From positions 248,001 to 312,000 of the forward strand of contig NZ_PDLO01000003.1 in assembly GCF_002631205.1 (NCBI RefSeq): 64,000 nt of DNA. The letters are read 5' to 3'. The position numbers and the translations under genes are program-made. Positions 32,197 through 40,973 of this stretch are shown piece by piece; positions within the stretch are counted from its first letter, which is position 1, and each line of letters starts with the position of its first letter. A model generated the notes under the pieces. The model was not told the DNA's origin, did not search any database, and worked only from the letters and a program-made list of their open reading frames with translations. Source of the DNA: Neolewinella marina (lineage in GTDB: Bacteria > Bacteroidota > Bacteroidia > Chitinophagales > Saprospiraceae).

Positions 32197-34011
32197 GTGA
32201 ATACCGCAACGCTCGTCGACGTATGCCGCGACCTGCAGGCGGGAAACTTGAGTCCCCGGGTAGGGGAGGAGGCCGAGCGGATCGTAGCCGAGACCATGAC
32301 CGCCCGCTACGCCATGCCCTTCCCCGCTACCGTTCCCGCTACTTTCCTGCGCACTGCTCAACCTTCGCGTACCCGCCGCGGGCAATGGCACGAACTGGTG
32401 CAGCACCTGACCGACCTGGCCTACCTCACGCCGGCGGACTTTCAGGCGTGGCACCGGGCACGCGCCGCCGGGGAAGATCCGCCACGGGAATTGCTGGGGA
32501 AGGTCACGGTAGCGGCGGGCGCCTTCGTAGGGGAAGACGATTATCCCGGCTTTCGCAACTTTCGCAGCCTGCCGGCCGGAGGCCTGGCGGAGCGACTGGA
32601 CTGGCTGGAGGAATACCTGGTTCCGGTGGTGCACCGACTGGCCCGATACACTTCTTTCGACGGGGATACCGAAGTGAGGGAAGGGTACCGTATCGGCGAA
32701 ACCTCCGCCTACGGCCGCTCCCTGTCCTTCCGGATGCGGGTCTACTTTTACCATTTTCAGCAGGGGTACACCAACCGCCGACCGTCTTACTTCACGCGGG
32801 AGCAGTTGCCGTTGCTTTACCAACTCGATAACTCCCTGGGCGGCCACTACCGGGAATATCTGCCGGGCCGCGACGCGGTTCACCTGCACCGTACCTTCCA
32901 CGAACTCCTGCTCGACGGCCCCCGGCTGTTCGATGCCTTCCGGCGGGCCAACCGCTTCTTGCCCGAGGCAGCGGGCCGGTATTTCCTGCAGTACACCCTG
33001 CCGCAGGGTGGGGGTACCGGTGACGCCTGGACGGACCGGGAGGAAAGACTTGCGCGCCGGGCCGAACGACGGGTGAAGGGCAATGAATTACATCAGGACA
33101 CCGGCGCCAATCACCTGGGCATCCGGCTGTTGCAGCTCGCCCTGTGGAGGGCTGGTTTCTATACGGGGGTGCTGGACGGAGCCTTCGGGATCCTGAGTCA
33201 CCGGGCGGTCCTGGCCCTGGTGGCCCAGGAGCGGGAACACGGAGAGTGGAAGGACCGTCGGCTGGATCGGGTAATCGTGCGCACGGCCGAAACCGGTAGC
33301 TGGCTGGTCGACCTGAAGCTGGTGGGGCGACTGCTGGACGCCTACGCTCCGCCGCCGCCCCCGGAAGCGGAAGCGGAGGAGAACCGAATTTGGGAGGCCG
33401 TGAGAGAAAGCGGAATGGAAGACAAGCTTGATGCCGAATTCGCCGAACGACAACGGGAGGTAAGCCCCATCTACGGGGAGCCCGAGCGCCACCCCTTTCG
33501 ACGGGCGTACTACGGCCTGCGCAGTTTGCTACGCGGGGCCTTTCGGGCGGTAAGGCGGGTGATCGCCTGGATCGCCGGCACCATTGAAACCCTGCTTGGG
33601 GCCGTGTTCGACTTCGTAAAGGCGGTGGCCAAGCGGCTGCAGGAAGGCATTGGCATGTTCTTTACCGGTTTTCGCTACTTCGGGCATTTCCTGTTGGGGC
33701 GGCCGTTCGTCTCCCTGGGGGCTGTGGCAGGGGAGGGCGGCGCACCGCTGCTACTGACCCGGTACCGGCTGGATTTTGACGTCGTGAACCTGATGGATGC
33801 CTCGGTAAGCCACGACGACCTGGGGCGCCACCAGCGGTATATCGGACGGATGCTGGAAGGGGCGGCCTATTTTCTGGAAGCGGTCACCACGGTGATCCGC
33901 CTGATTGCCAGTCTGCAACCGCCCCTGGGGTGGCTACGGCTAGGCATCTTCGTGGCACGGCGGGTCCGCGACTTCCTGCGCGGGGAGCAGGAGCCGGACT
34001 TGGTCGTCTGA
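32197..34011 (+). CDS. Large peptidoglycan-binding-like protein with a hydrophobic C-terminal region, unknown function
   Basis: 604 residues from GTG 32197, placed 3 bases after the previous stop; the next Met in frame is about residue 34. It is helical with many Tyr and Arg. Residues about 305-345 form a PG_binding_1-like module (NHLGIRLLQLALWRAGFYTGVLDGAFG), similar to that in the first gene of the cassette. A Pro/Glu linker (PPPPPEAEAEEN) separates this from a C-terminal region (about 445-604) of basic amphipathic helices (AFRAVRRVIAWIAGTIETLLGAVFDF) and hydrophobic segments, which could insert in or lie on a membrane. No signal peptide. Not recognised. Confidence 0.6.
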   Translation: MNTATLVDVCRDLQAGNLSPRVGEEAERIVAETMTARYAMPFPATVPATFLRTAQPSRTRRGQWHELVQHLTDLAYLTPADFQAWHRARAAGEDPPRELLGKVTVAAGAFVGEDDYPGFRNFRSLPAGGLAERLDWLEEYLVPVVHRLARYTSFDGDTEVREGYRIGETSAYGRSLSFRMRVYFYHFQQGYTNRRPSYFTREQLPLLYQLDNSLGGHYREYLPGRDAVHLHRTFHELLLDGPRLFDAFRRANRFLPEAAGRYFLQYTLPQGGGTGDAWTDREERLARRAERRVKGNELHQDTGANHLGIRLLQLALWRAGFYTGVLDGAFGILSHRAVLALVAQEREHGEWKDRRLDRVIVRTAETGSWLVDLKLVGRLLDAYAPPPPPEAEAEENRIWEAVRESGMEDKLDAEFAERQREVSPIYGEPERHPFRRAYYGLRSLLRGAFRAVRRVIAWIAGTIETLLGAVFDFVKAVAKRLQEGIGMFFTGFRYFGHFLLGRPFVSLGAVAGEGGAPLLLTRYRLDFDVVNLMDASVSHDDLGRHQRYIGRMLEGAAYFLEAVTTVIRLIASLQPPLGWLRLGIFVARRVRDFLRGEQEPDLVV

Positions 34012-34024
34012 ACCCGGAAGTCGG

Positions 34025-34885
34025 TTAGGTCTGGGGTGCCTTGGCGGATTCGAAGAGGTGCAGCAGGTCGCCCATGCGATCCACCAGCTCACTGCGGTCG
34101 ACGATGAAGTCGAGGAAGCCGTGCTCGAGGAGGAACTCCGAGGTCTGGAATCCTTCGGGCAGTTCCTTCTTGATCGTTTCCTTCACGACGCGGGGGCCGG
34201 CGAAGGCGATGAGGGCTTCGGGTTCCGCCAGGTTGATGTCGCCGAGCATGGCGTAGCTGGCCGTCACGCCACCCGTGGTGGGGTCGGTCATGAGGCTGAA
34301 GTAGGGCACGCCCTCCTTGGCCAGCTGGCTGAGCTTGGCGCTGGTCTTGGCCATTTGCATCAGGCTGAAGGCGGCTTCCATCATGCGGGCACCACCGGTC
34401 TTGCTGATGATCAGCAGGGGGGTGCGGGTTTTGCGGGCCTCATCGATGGCGAAAGCGATCTTTTCGCCGACGACGCTGCCCATGCTGCCGCCGATGAAAC
34501 CGAAGTCCATACAGGCCACCAGCAGGGGGCGGCGGTTGAGTTTGCCGCGGGCTACCCGGATGGCGTCGTTCAGTCCGGTTTTTTTCTTGGCGGCCTTCAG
34601 CCGGTCCTTATAGCTTTTGAGGTCCTTGAACTGCAGTACGTCCACGGCCTCCATGTCGGCTTCGTACTCCTCGAAATTGCCGTCAAACAATAAATCGAAG
34701 TACTCCTGGGAGCCGATGCGCTCGTGGTAATTGCAGCTCGGGCACTTGTAGAAGTTCTCGCGCAGCTCCTTGCGGGTTACCGTTTCGCTGCACCGTGGGC
34801 ACTTGTACCACAGGCCTTCCGGGGCTTCTTTCTTGTTACGCGTGGCGGTCTGAATACCGTCCTTGAGTCTTTTGAACCATCCCAT
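34025..34885 (-). CDS. accD: Acetyl-CoA carboxylase carboxyltransferase subunit beta
   Basis: 286 residues from ATG 34885. The zinc ribbon has C29-x2-C32 and C48-x2-C51, followed by the crotonase-fold carboxyltransferase core (GGSMGSVVGEKIAFAIDEA, SKTGGARMMEAAFSLMQMAKT, DPTTGGVTASYAMLGDINLAEP, FAGPRVVKETI). It works with AccA to carboxylate acetyl-CoA to malonyl-CoA in fatty acid synthesis. accA is not in the window. The promoter overlaps the end of the DMT transporter gene, and its -7 element is only 6 bases before the ATG. Confidence 0.97.
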   Translation of the reverse strand: MGWFKRLKDGIQTATRNKKEAPEGLWYKCPRCSETVTRKELRENFYKCPSCNYHERIGSQEYFDLLFDGNFEEYEADMEAVDVLQFKDLKSYKDRLKAAKKKTGLNDAIRVARGKLNRRPLLVACMDFGFIGGSMGSVVGEKIAFAIDEARKTRTPLLIISKTGGARMMEAAFSLMQMAKTSAKLSQLAKEGVPYFSLMTDPTTGGVTASYAMLGDINLAEPEALIAFAGPRVVKETIKKELPEGFQTSEFLLEHGFLDFIVDRSELVDRMGDLLHLFESAKAPQT

Positions 34886-34891
34886 AGGCGG

Positions 34892-34925
34892 CAAAGGTAC
34901 AGCAAGCTTAATTACTGCGCAGCAA
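34892..34925 (-). promoter_or_regulatory. Promoter of accD: -33 TTG and -7 TACCTTTG
   Basis: On the minus strand, TTG (34925-34923) and an exact -7 element (34899-34892) with a 23-base spacer. The -7 element ends 6 bases before the ATG, so the accD mRNA should be leaderless or nearly so. Confidence 0.6.
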
Positions 34926-35354
34926 CACCACCCCGCCAATAATGGCCGCGATGCCCAGAATGCGCAGCCAGTTCACCGATTGGGGGGGGATGCCCAGCAG
35001 GCCGTAATGGTCGATCACCAGGCTGAATACCATCTGCCCGGCTACGGTCAGACCAATGGTCAGGGCCACCCCCAGCCGGGGCGCCAGCACGATGATGGCG
35101 TATACATAAAAGCCACCCAGCACGCCGCCGAGCCAGTAAAACCAGGGCAAGTCGAACGCACGCCGTACATTACCCAGAGGTACGCCGGCCACCAGGCAGT
35201 AGGCCAGCAGGGCAATGCCTCCCGTAACAAAGGAAATCAGGGCACCGTATACGGGGCTGTTGACGGCCTTGCCCATTCCGCTGTTGAGCCCGGCCTGTAC
35301 CGCCAGCATAGCACCCGCGACGACCGCCATCAAAAAAAGGAGTAATTGCTGCAT
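34908..35354 (-). CDS. DMT superfamily transporter, DUF606/YdcZ type
   Basis: 148 residues from ATG 35354. Five hydrophobic helices in the layout of the DUF606/YdcZ half-size drug/metabolite transporters (QAGLNSGMGKAVNSPVYGALISF after the first helix, and a WFYWLGGVLGGFYVYAIIVLAPRLG segment, then LTVAGQMVFSLVIDHYG). Such proteins probably dimerise; the substrate is unknown. It lies 23 bases before accD on the same strand. Confidence 0.88.
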   Translation of the reverse strand: MQQLLLFLMAVVAGAMLAVQAGLNSGMGKAVNSPVYGALISFVTGGIALLAYCLVAGVPLGNVRRAFDLPWFYWLGGVLGGFYVYAIIVLAPRLGVALTIGLTVAGQMVFSLVIDHYGLLGIPPQSVNWLRILGIAAIIGGVVLLRSN

Positions 35355-35372
35355 GGCTAGGGTGGGACTATG

Positions 35373-35380
35373 TATGTTTG
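35373..35380 (+). promoter_or_regulatory. -7 promoter element (TATGTTTG)
   Basis: Exact TAnnTTTG ending 21 bases before the ATG at 35402, with an A-rich leader (CCCAAAGTAGAAAGTT). An ATTG at 35345-35348 is 24 bases upstream, a poor spacing. Confidence 0.55.
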
Positions 35381-35401
35381 TCGCCCCCAAAGTAGAAAGT
35401 T

Positions 35402-35899
35402 ATGCTGAGAGAGTTCAACAACCTGACCGACGAAGAGCAACAGCTGATGTTCGACGCCATCCCCCTGATCGTAATCCTGGTGGGTGCCGCCGACAATGAC
35501 CTTGATGAAGTTGAGCTGACCGAGGCCCAGCGCCTGGCCGACATCCGTACCTACAACACCCGCGGCCGCCTCAGCGCCTACTACGAAAAGATCGACAAAG
35601 GCCTCTCGGCCCGCATCCAGCAGCTGTACAACGGCATGCAAAACGGCATCGAGCAGCGGGAGAAGTTCATTGTCAAGGAACTGAGCAAGCTGAACGATAT
35701 CCTGCCCAAACTGCGGGAACCCTACGGCTACCTCTACTACCACAACTTCCGCACCTTCGCCCGCCACATCGCCGAAGCCCACGGCGGTTTCCTGCGCTTC
35801 ATTACCGTGGGCCCGAAGGAAGCCAAGGTCATGGAACTGCCCATGATCAAGCCCATCCCCAAGCCACCGGAAGACGAGTACCCCAACCTGCTGGGATAA
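35402..35899 (+). CDS. Conserved-looking helical protein, unknown (weakly TerB-like)
   Basis: 165 residues, no signal peptide. The N-terminal half has IPLIVILVGAADNDLDEVELTEAQRLA, in which the acidic loop (ADNDLDEVE) resembles the metal-binding loop of TerB-like domains. A long polar helix follows (about 60-110), and the C-terminus is Pro-rich (MIKPIPKPPEDEYPNLLG). Function unknown. It has its own promoter element and is divergent from the DMT transporter gene. Confidence 0.7.
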   Translation: MLREFNNLTDEEQQLMFDAIPLIVILVGAADNDLDEVELTEAQRLADIRTYNTRGRLSAYYEKIDKGLSARIQQLYNGMQNGIEQREKFIVKELSKLNDILPKLREPYGYLYYHNFRTFARHIAEAHGGFLRFITVGPKEAKVMELPMIKPIPKPPEDEYPNLLG

Positions 35900-35954
35900 C
35901 CCGGTTGGGCCGGCCGAGAAAGGTGGTAGTTTGGCCGTATGGGGCGGCGTAAGG

Positions 35955-35962
35955 TATTTTCG
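35955..35962 (+). promoter_or_regulatory. Possible -7 element (TATTTTCG)
   Basis: One mismatch to TAnnTTTG, 27 bases before the ATG of the dicarboxylate symporter gene; no clear -33 element. Confidence 0.35.
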
Positions 35963-35989
35963 GCCCCGTCCCTAACCAACTACCCCCTC

Positions 35990-37294
35990 ATGAAGAAGCT
36001 GGCCCTGCATTGGCAAATACTCATCGGCATGGCGCTTGGCGTCGGCTTTGGCGTATTGGCCGCCTCCCTGGGTTGGGAGGAATTTGTCGGCGACTGGATC
36101 AAGCCCTTCGGCACGATTTTCATCAATAGCCTGAAGCTGATTGCCATCCCCCTGATCGTTGCCTCCCTCATCAAGGGAATCACCGACCTCAAGGACATCA
36201 GCAAGCTCAGCTCCATGGGCGTGCGCACCATCGGGCTATACGTACTCACTACCGTCGTAGCCATCGTGGTGGGCCTCGGTATCGTCAACCTGGTGGGACC
36301 GGGCAAGGGTCTGGACCAGACTACCCGAGATAACCTGCTGAACGATTTTGCCGCGGACGCGGGTTCCAGGATAACCGATGCCTCCAAACAGGCGGATGCC
36401 GGCCCCCTCCAGGCGCTGGTCGACATCGTGCCCGACAACATCATCGGCGCCGCCAGCGACAACGGCAATATGCTCCAGGTGATCTTTTTTGTCATCTTCT
36501 TCGCCGTCGGGCTCATCCTCATCGATCCCAAGAAGGCCCAGCCGGTAAAGGACTTCTTCGACGGCGTCAACGAAGTCGTCCTCAAGCTGATCGACCTGAT
36601 CATGCTCGCCGCCCCCGTCGGCGTCTTTGCCCTGCTGGCCAGTCTGGTGGTGGAGGCCCCGAGCAAGGATCTCTTCATTGCCTTGCTGATGTACAGTGCC
36701 TCGGTACTGGCCGGACTGGCCTTCATGGTCTTCGGGGTCTACCCCATGCTGGTCAAGGTATTCACCGGGGTGAGCTACGGCAGGTTTTTTGAGGGCATCA
36801 GCCCGGCGCAGTTGCTGGCCTTCAGTACAAGTTCCAGTGCGGCCACCCTGCCGGTGACCATGGAAAGGGTAGAGGAGCATTTGGGGGTCGACGAGGAGGT
36901 TACCTCCTTCGTATTGCCGATCGGGGCGACGATCAACATGGACGGTACCAGCCTCTACCAGGCCGTAGCGGCGGTATTCATTGCCCAGGCCTACGGCATC
37001 GAGCTGGGACTCGGCGCCCAGTTGACGATCATTACTACCGCCCTGGCGGCCAGCATCGGCTCGGCCGCCGTTCCCGGTGCCGGGATGGTGATGCTGGTGA
37101 TCGTACTGGCGCAGGCCGGTATTCCCGAGGTGGGACTGGCCCTGATCTTTGCGGTGGACCGCCCCCTGGACATGTGCCGGACGGTAGCCAACGTAACGGG
37201 TGATGCCACCGTAGCCATGCTGGTGGCCAAGTCAGTCGACAAGCTGGGTGAGCCCCAGGAGCGCAAGCTGGACGATCATTACGTCGAGGTCTAG
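35990..37294 (+). CDS. Dicarboxylate/amino acid:cation symporter (GltP/DctA family)
   Basis: 434 residues from ATG 35990. Eight or so membrane segments with the signature elements of the DAACS family: the Ser-rich reentrant loop STSSSAATLPVTM, the cation-site NMDGTSLYQ, PGAGMVMLVIVL and the C-terminal DRPLDMCRTVANVTGDA. It takes up glutamate, aspartate or C4-dicarboxylates with Na+ or H+. An insert of about 50 residues (NLLNDFAADAGSRITDASKQA...) follows the third helix, common in Bacteroidota members. The substrate is not decided. Confidence 0.95.
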   Translation: MKKLALHWQILIGMALGVGFGVLAASLGWEEFVGDWIKPFGTIFINSLKLIAIPLIVASLIKGITDLKDISKLSSMGVRTIGLYVLTTVVAIVVGLGIVNLVGPGKGLDQTTRDNLLNDFAADAGSRITDASKQADAGPLQALVDIVPDNIIGAASDNGNMLQVIFFVIFFAVGLILIDPKKAQPVKDFFDGVNEVVLKLIDLIMLAAPVGVFALLASLVVEAPSKDLFIALLMYSASVLAGLAFMVFGVYPMLVKVFTGVSYGRFFEGISPAQLLAFSTSSSAATLPVTMERVEEHLGVDEEVTSFVLPIGATINMDGTSLYQAVAAVFIAQAYGIELGLGAQLTIITTALAASIGSAAVPGAGMVMLVIVLAQAGIPEVGLALIFAVDRPLDMCRTVANVTGDATVAMLVAKSVDKLGEPQERKLDDHYVEV

Positions 37295-37297
37295 CCC

Positions 37298-37813
37298 TTA
37301 GTTGACCACCTCGATCTCGCCCAGGCGAAAGTAGCCGTCGTCCATCCGCAGCTCTTCCAGGTAGCCCAGCGGCACTTCCTCCAGGTCCCGGTTCGCGTCG
37401 CGCAAGCGGACCCCGAAGGTGTAATTCCCGGCCGGGAAACTGGCCGGCACCTCGAAGGTGTAGCTGAGCCAGTTGGCCAGGTGCAGTTCCCCTACGGTGT
37501 TGGCCCCGGAGGGGATCGACCATTCCTTCCGTTCGGCGCCTTCGAGTACCACGTCCATGGTGTAGCGGGCATTGGGATCCACGCCGCCCACCGTGCGCCA
37601 CTCCATCTGGGCGTCGAAGGATTCGCCGGCCGCAACGGACTGTGGCAGGTTAATGGCGTATACGTAGTGGCCAACCCCGTCCACCGGCTGTTCGACCACC
37701 AAATCGCTCAGGTCAATATCCTGGCGGTTATCCGGTCCACAAGCGACGGGAAGCAGGAAAACGCAGAGCCCGAACAGGCAGGCGCGGCAGTGGGGCGGGA
37801 AGGAGAGGGGCAT
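37298..37813 (-). CDS. Lipoprotein of unknown function
   Basis: 171 residues. A lipoprotein signal (FLLPVACG, Cys25) is followed by a beta-rich domain of about 130 residues with alternating hydrophobic strands (GHYVYAINLPQSVAAGESF; YTFEVPASFPAGNYTFGVRLRDANRD), the look of an immunoglobulin-like or carbohydrate-binding-like sandwich. Not recognised. Its stop lies 3 bases from that of the convergent symporter gene. Confidence 0.7.
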   Translation of the reverse strand: MPLSFPPHCRACLFGLCVFLLPVACGPDNRQDIDLSDLVVEQPVDGVGHYVYAINLPQSVAAGESFDAQMEWRTVGGVDPNARYTMDVVLEGAERKEWSIPSGANTVGELHLANWLSYTFEVPASFPAGNYTFGVRLRDANRDLEEVPLGYLEELRMDDGYFRLGEIEVVN

Positions 37814-38035
37814 GGGGAATGTTTGTGGTAAAATCCGATTTTCTGCGGCTAAGGTTCGCTGGGGTTAGGAGGTAATGTGGTTTTGTCCCTACCTTGGCTG
37901 GGACATCCGCGCCCGAGGCTTGCTTTTATTTCAGGGTTGCCATGTTTAAGGTGAGCGTACGGACAAGTTCGCCGGCTGCCCGTCGTTCTTACTGCGTTCC
38001 GTCTGTTCCACTTACGACGCCAAACCACTTAGTTG

Positions 38036-39781
38036 ATGAGATCACTTTTCGTACTGCTCTTGCTCTTTCTGTGGGGGCAGGGTTACGCCGAACAGATATT
38101 TCTGATATACGATGGGGCGTGCGGTGCACGCCTGCGTTACGACCGGACCGTGGATGGAAGCGCCCGGATGGATTACTATTCCTACAGCCTGCCCGCCGGC
38201 TTTGGCATGCGGCTCATCCTGGAAACCGACGGAGAAGGAGCGGCCGTTCAGTCCCAGCTTCCCCAAGACTACCTGCCCTGCAGCGAGGCACGGCTGACCG
38301 CAGACCTGGCCCACCGCATTAACGAAGCCCAGGACCACCTCTTCCTCGTACAGCCGCTGCCCGAGGGAGGCTACCGGGTAGAGCCCGTAGTAATGGCAGC
38401 CGTACTTGAGGAAATGGGAAGCAACATCCGCTACCAATCGCCCTTCGCCTCTTTCGCCTTCGATACCGAAAACAGCGTCATCGGGGTAAATCTGGACGGT
38501 GGCAACAACGGAGCAACCGTCACCTTCGAGGGGATGGAAGGAAGTGGCTGCCAGGCCACCTACCTCTTGCGACAGACCCAACCCGGCGCGGCTTTCCCCG
38601 CCATCCTGTACCGCCTCGTCCCGGGACTGGGCATCGTGGAACGACAGTTCACGGGTGACGGCCGCGTCAATCACGATGAAGTGATCTCCGCCGCCGGCGT
38701 GAACGACGTCTCCCTGGACCAATACCTTGAACAGCAGTGCAGGGATCGGGAGCGGCAAACCGCCTTCGTACCCCTGTACATCGACGCCCAGCCCGTGGCC
38801 GCGGCTAATGTTCCGGCCGAGCCCGTGCTCCAGGAAGGAAGTGCCGCCCCGAAAATGGTAGCCACCCAGGTGACGGAGCAAAACAGTGTTCCAAGTGCCG
38901 TACCAGTCACGGTCCACGAGGTTGCCCCGGGGGAGACGCTCTACGCGATTTCCCGCCGCTACGGGGTCAGCGTCGACGAGATCAAGCGGGCCAATGGACT
39001 TTACGACAATACCATCTTCGTAGGCCAACGGCTAAAAATCGGCTCGGAAAATGATGCGGCGTACACCGGTGGTGGTAGTACCACGGTGGCACCGCCGCGC
39101 ATTCGCGTTCCGGAATCCACTCCGCCGCCGGCCGATCCCGTGGTGTCCGTCCCCGAAGTAGTGGTGCCCCCGCCGGCCCGGACCCGGCCAGCTGAGAGTA
39201 ACGAAAGCGGCTACCACATCGTCCAGCCCGGAGAAACCTTCGCCAGCCTGGCCCTGCGGTACGGGTATACGACCCAGCGGTTCAAGGATTTCAATAACCT
39301 CAGTGATGCTCCCGTGGCCCGGGTAGGGCAGCGACTCAAAACTTCGGACTGCGATTGCCCGGAGGCCGCGCCTACTCAATCTCCAACCGGTTCCGGCAAC
39401 AACGCAGCCGGCATCACCCCGCGCCCGAGCGACTACGTTCCGGTTGCCCCGGCACCCGCGCGCGACCGCAACAATTCAAGCTACACCACCGCTTACCCGC
39501 CCCCGCCGGTAGTGGCACCGTCACCCAATGTGATCGTGCCCCCCGCCCGCCCCGTGGCTGAGAGCCGCCCCCAGTCCGCCGCCCCGGCCTACGAATCCCC
39601 GGTGCCCCCGGCCTACGGAGCCCCGGTGCAGCAGGATCGGTCCTTCCACATCGTGCAGGAAGGAGATAGCCTGTACGGCATTGCCCGCCAGTACCGCATC
39701 ACGGTCGAGGAACTGCGCAGCCTGAATGCCCTGGAGACGGCCGACGTAATCGTCCCTTACCAGAAGCTGTATGTAAACTAA
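38036..39781 (+). CDS. Exported triple-LysM protein
   Basis: 581 residues from ATG 38036. A signal peptide (residues 1-18, ending GQGYA) is followed by a unique domain of about 230 residues (DUF4384-like in appearance but not named) with several Cys. Three LysM domains lie at about residues 290-335, 392-437 and 535-581 (HEVAPGETLYAISRRYG, HIVQPGETFASLALRYG, HIVQEGDSLYGIARQYR), joined by Pro-rich linkers. LysM binds GlcNAc polymers, chiefly peptidoglycan. The linkers are typical of periplasm-spanning proteins. A role as a wall-bound scaffold is inferred. Confidence 0.85.
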   Translation: MRSLFVLLLLFLWGQGYAEQIFLIYDGACGARLRYDRTVDGSARMDYYSYSLPAGFGMRLILETDGEGAAVQSQLPQDYLPCSEARLTADLAHRINEAQDHLFLVQPLPEGGYRVEPVVMAAVLEEMGSNIRYQSPFASFAFDTENSVIGVNLDGGNNGATVTFEGMEGSGCQATYLLRQTQPGAAFPAILYRLVPGLGIVERQFTGDGRVNHDEVISAAGVNDVSLDQYLEQQCRDRERQTAFVPLYIDAQPVAAANVPAEPVLQEGSAAPKMVATQVTEQNSVPSAVPVTVHEVAPGETLYAISRRYGVSVDEIKRANGLYDNTIFVGQRLKIGSENDAAYTGGGSTTVAPPRIRVPESTPPPADPVVSVPEVVVPPPARTRPAESNESGYHIVQPGETFASLALRYGYTTQRFKDFNNLSDAPVARVGQRLKTSDCDCPEAAPTQSPTGSGNNAAGITPRPSDYVPVAPAPARDRNNSSYTTAYPPPPVVAPSPNVIVPPARPVAESRPQSAAPAYESPVPPAYGAPVQQDRSFHIVQEGDSLYGIARQYRITVEELRSLNALETADVIVPYQKLYVN

Positions 39782-39827
39782 TCGGGGTCCGCTCACCTTC
39801 TAGGGTGTAATACCTCTTTCTCCCCCT

Positions 39828-40973
39828 ATGGTCCCACTGCTTTTATTTGCGCTCATCTCCATCGCCTTCAGTTTTCTGTGTTCCATTTTCGAGGCCGTGC
39901 TGTTGTCGATTACGCCCAGCTACGTCCAGTTGAAGGTGCAGGAAGGCGGGCGCACCGGTGAACTGCTGCAGCAGTTCAAAAAGGAAATCAACGAGCCGCT
40001 GACGGCTATCCTCTCCCTCAATACGATCGCCCACACCGTGGGTGCCATCCTGGTAGGTGCGAGCACGGGTGCTGCTTTTGGTGAGGGTGGATTCGTCTTG
40101 CCCTTCATCGGCTATGCGGTATCCTACGAGGTGGTGGTGAGTATCGTGATGACCCTGGCCATCCTGATCTTTTCCGAGATCATCCCCAAAAACCTCGGCG
40201 CCTCCTACTGGAAGAAGCTGGCCCCCTTCACCGTGAAGAGCCTGGACATCCTGGTCAAGATCTTCAAGGCCCTCGGGATCGTCTGGGTATCCAACAAGAT
40301 CAACCAGAGCCTCGGCGGCGGCGACGCCCACTCCACGGCCCTCACCCGGGTCGAGTTCGCCATCATGGCCGAGGCCCAGACGGAGCAGGGTCAATTGAAG
40401 GAAGAAGAAGGCCGCATCCTGCGCAACCTCCTGAACTTTGAATCCCTGACCGTCCACGACGTGATGACCCCCCGCACGGTAGTGGTCGGCGCCTGGTCCA
40501 CCCTGACGATCCGGGAGTTCTACGACAAGTTTGACAACAGCCCCTTTAGCCGTTACCCCATCTTCGGGGAGACCCGCGACCAGGTCCTCGGCTACGTGCT
40601 AAAGGATATGGTGTACAAGGCCATTATTGAAAAGCGGGACGATGAGCCCGTGCTGTCGCTGGTCCGAGATTTGCTGACCGTTCCCCAGGATACCTCCTTG
40701 CACCACCTGATCGACCGCATGCTGGAGCGCCGGGAGCCGGTGGCCCTGGTGGTGGATGAATTCGGCGGTATGGAAGGACTGGTCACGATGGAAGACGCCA
40801 TGGAAACCCTGCTGGGCCTCGAGATCATGGACGAGATGGACAGTACCCAGGATATGCAGCGGCTGGCGCGGGAGCGCTGGCGGGCCCGCGCCCGGGCCAT
40901 GGGGATGGATATTCCGGAGTCTAATCGGGAAGAAAGTCCGGGGGAACAGCCCCGCGCAACCCCAGCTCAATAA
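39828..40973 (+). CDS. CNNM (DUF21) and CBS domain membrane protein (hemolysin/CorC-like)
   Basis: 381 residues. An N-terminal DUF21/CNNM membrane domain (residues 1 to about 150, with SIFEAVLLSITPSY and IFSEIIPKNLGA) is followed by a CBS pair at about 200-330 (VHDVMTPRTVVV, ...PVALVVDEFGGMEGLVTMEDAMETLLG). The C-terminal CorC_HlyC domain is absent; the protein ends in a basic, Arg-rich tail. Members are linked to Mg/Co efflux. Its last 53 bases run antisense to the end of the phosphodiesterase gene. Confidence 0.92.
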   Translation: MVPLLLFALISIAFSFLCSIFEAVLLSITPSYVQLKVQEGGRTGELLQQFKKEINEPLTAILSLNTIAHTVGAILVGASTGAAFGEGGFVLPFIGYAVSYEVVVSIVMTLAILIFSEIIPKNLGASYWKKLAPFTVKSLDILVKIFKALGIVWVSNKINQSLGGGDAHSTALTRVEFAIMAEAQTEQGQLKEEEGRILRNLLNFESLTVHDVMTPRTVVVGAWSTLTIREFYDKFDNSPFSRYPIFGETRDQVLGYVLKDMVYKAIIEKRDDEPVLSLVRDLLTVPQDTSLHHLIDRMLERREPVALVVDEFGGMEGLVTMEDAMETLLGLEIMDEMDSTQDMQRLARERWRARARAMGMDIPESNREESPGEQPRATPAQ

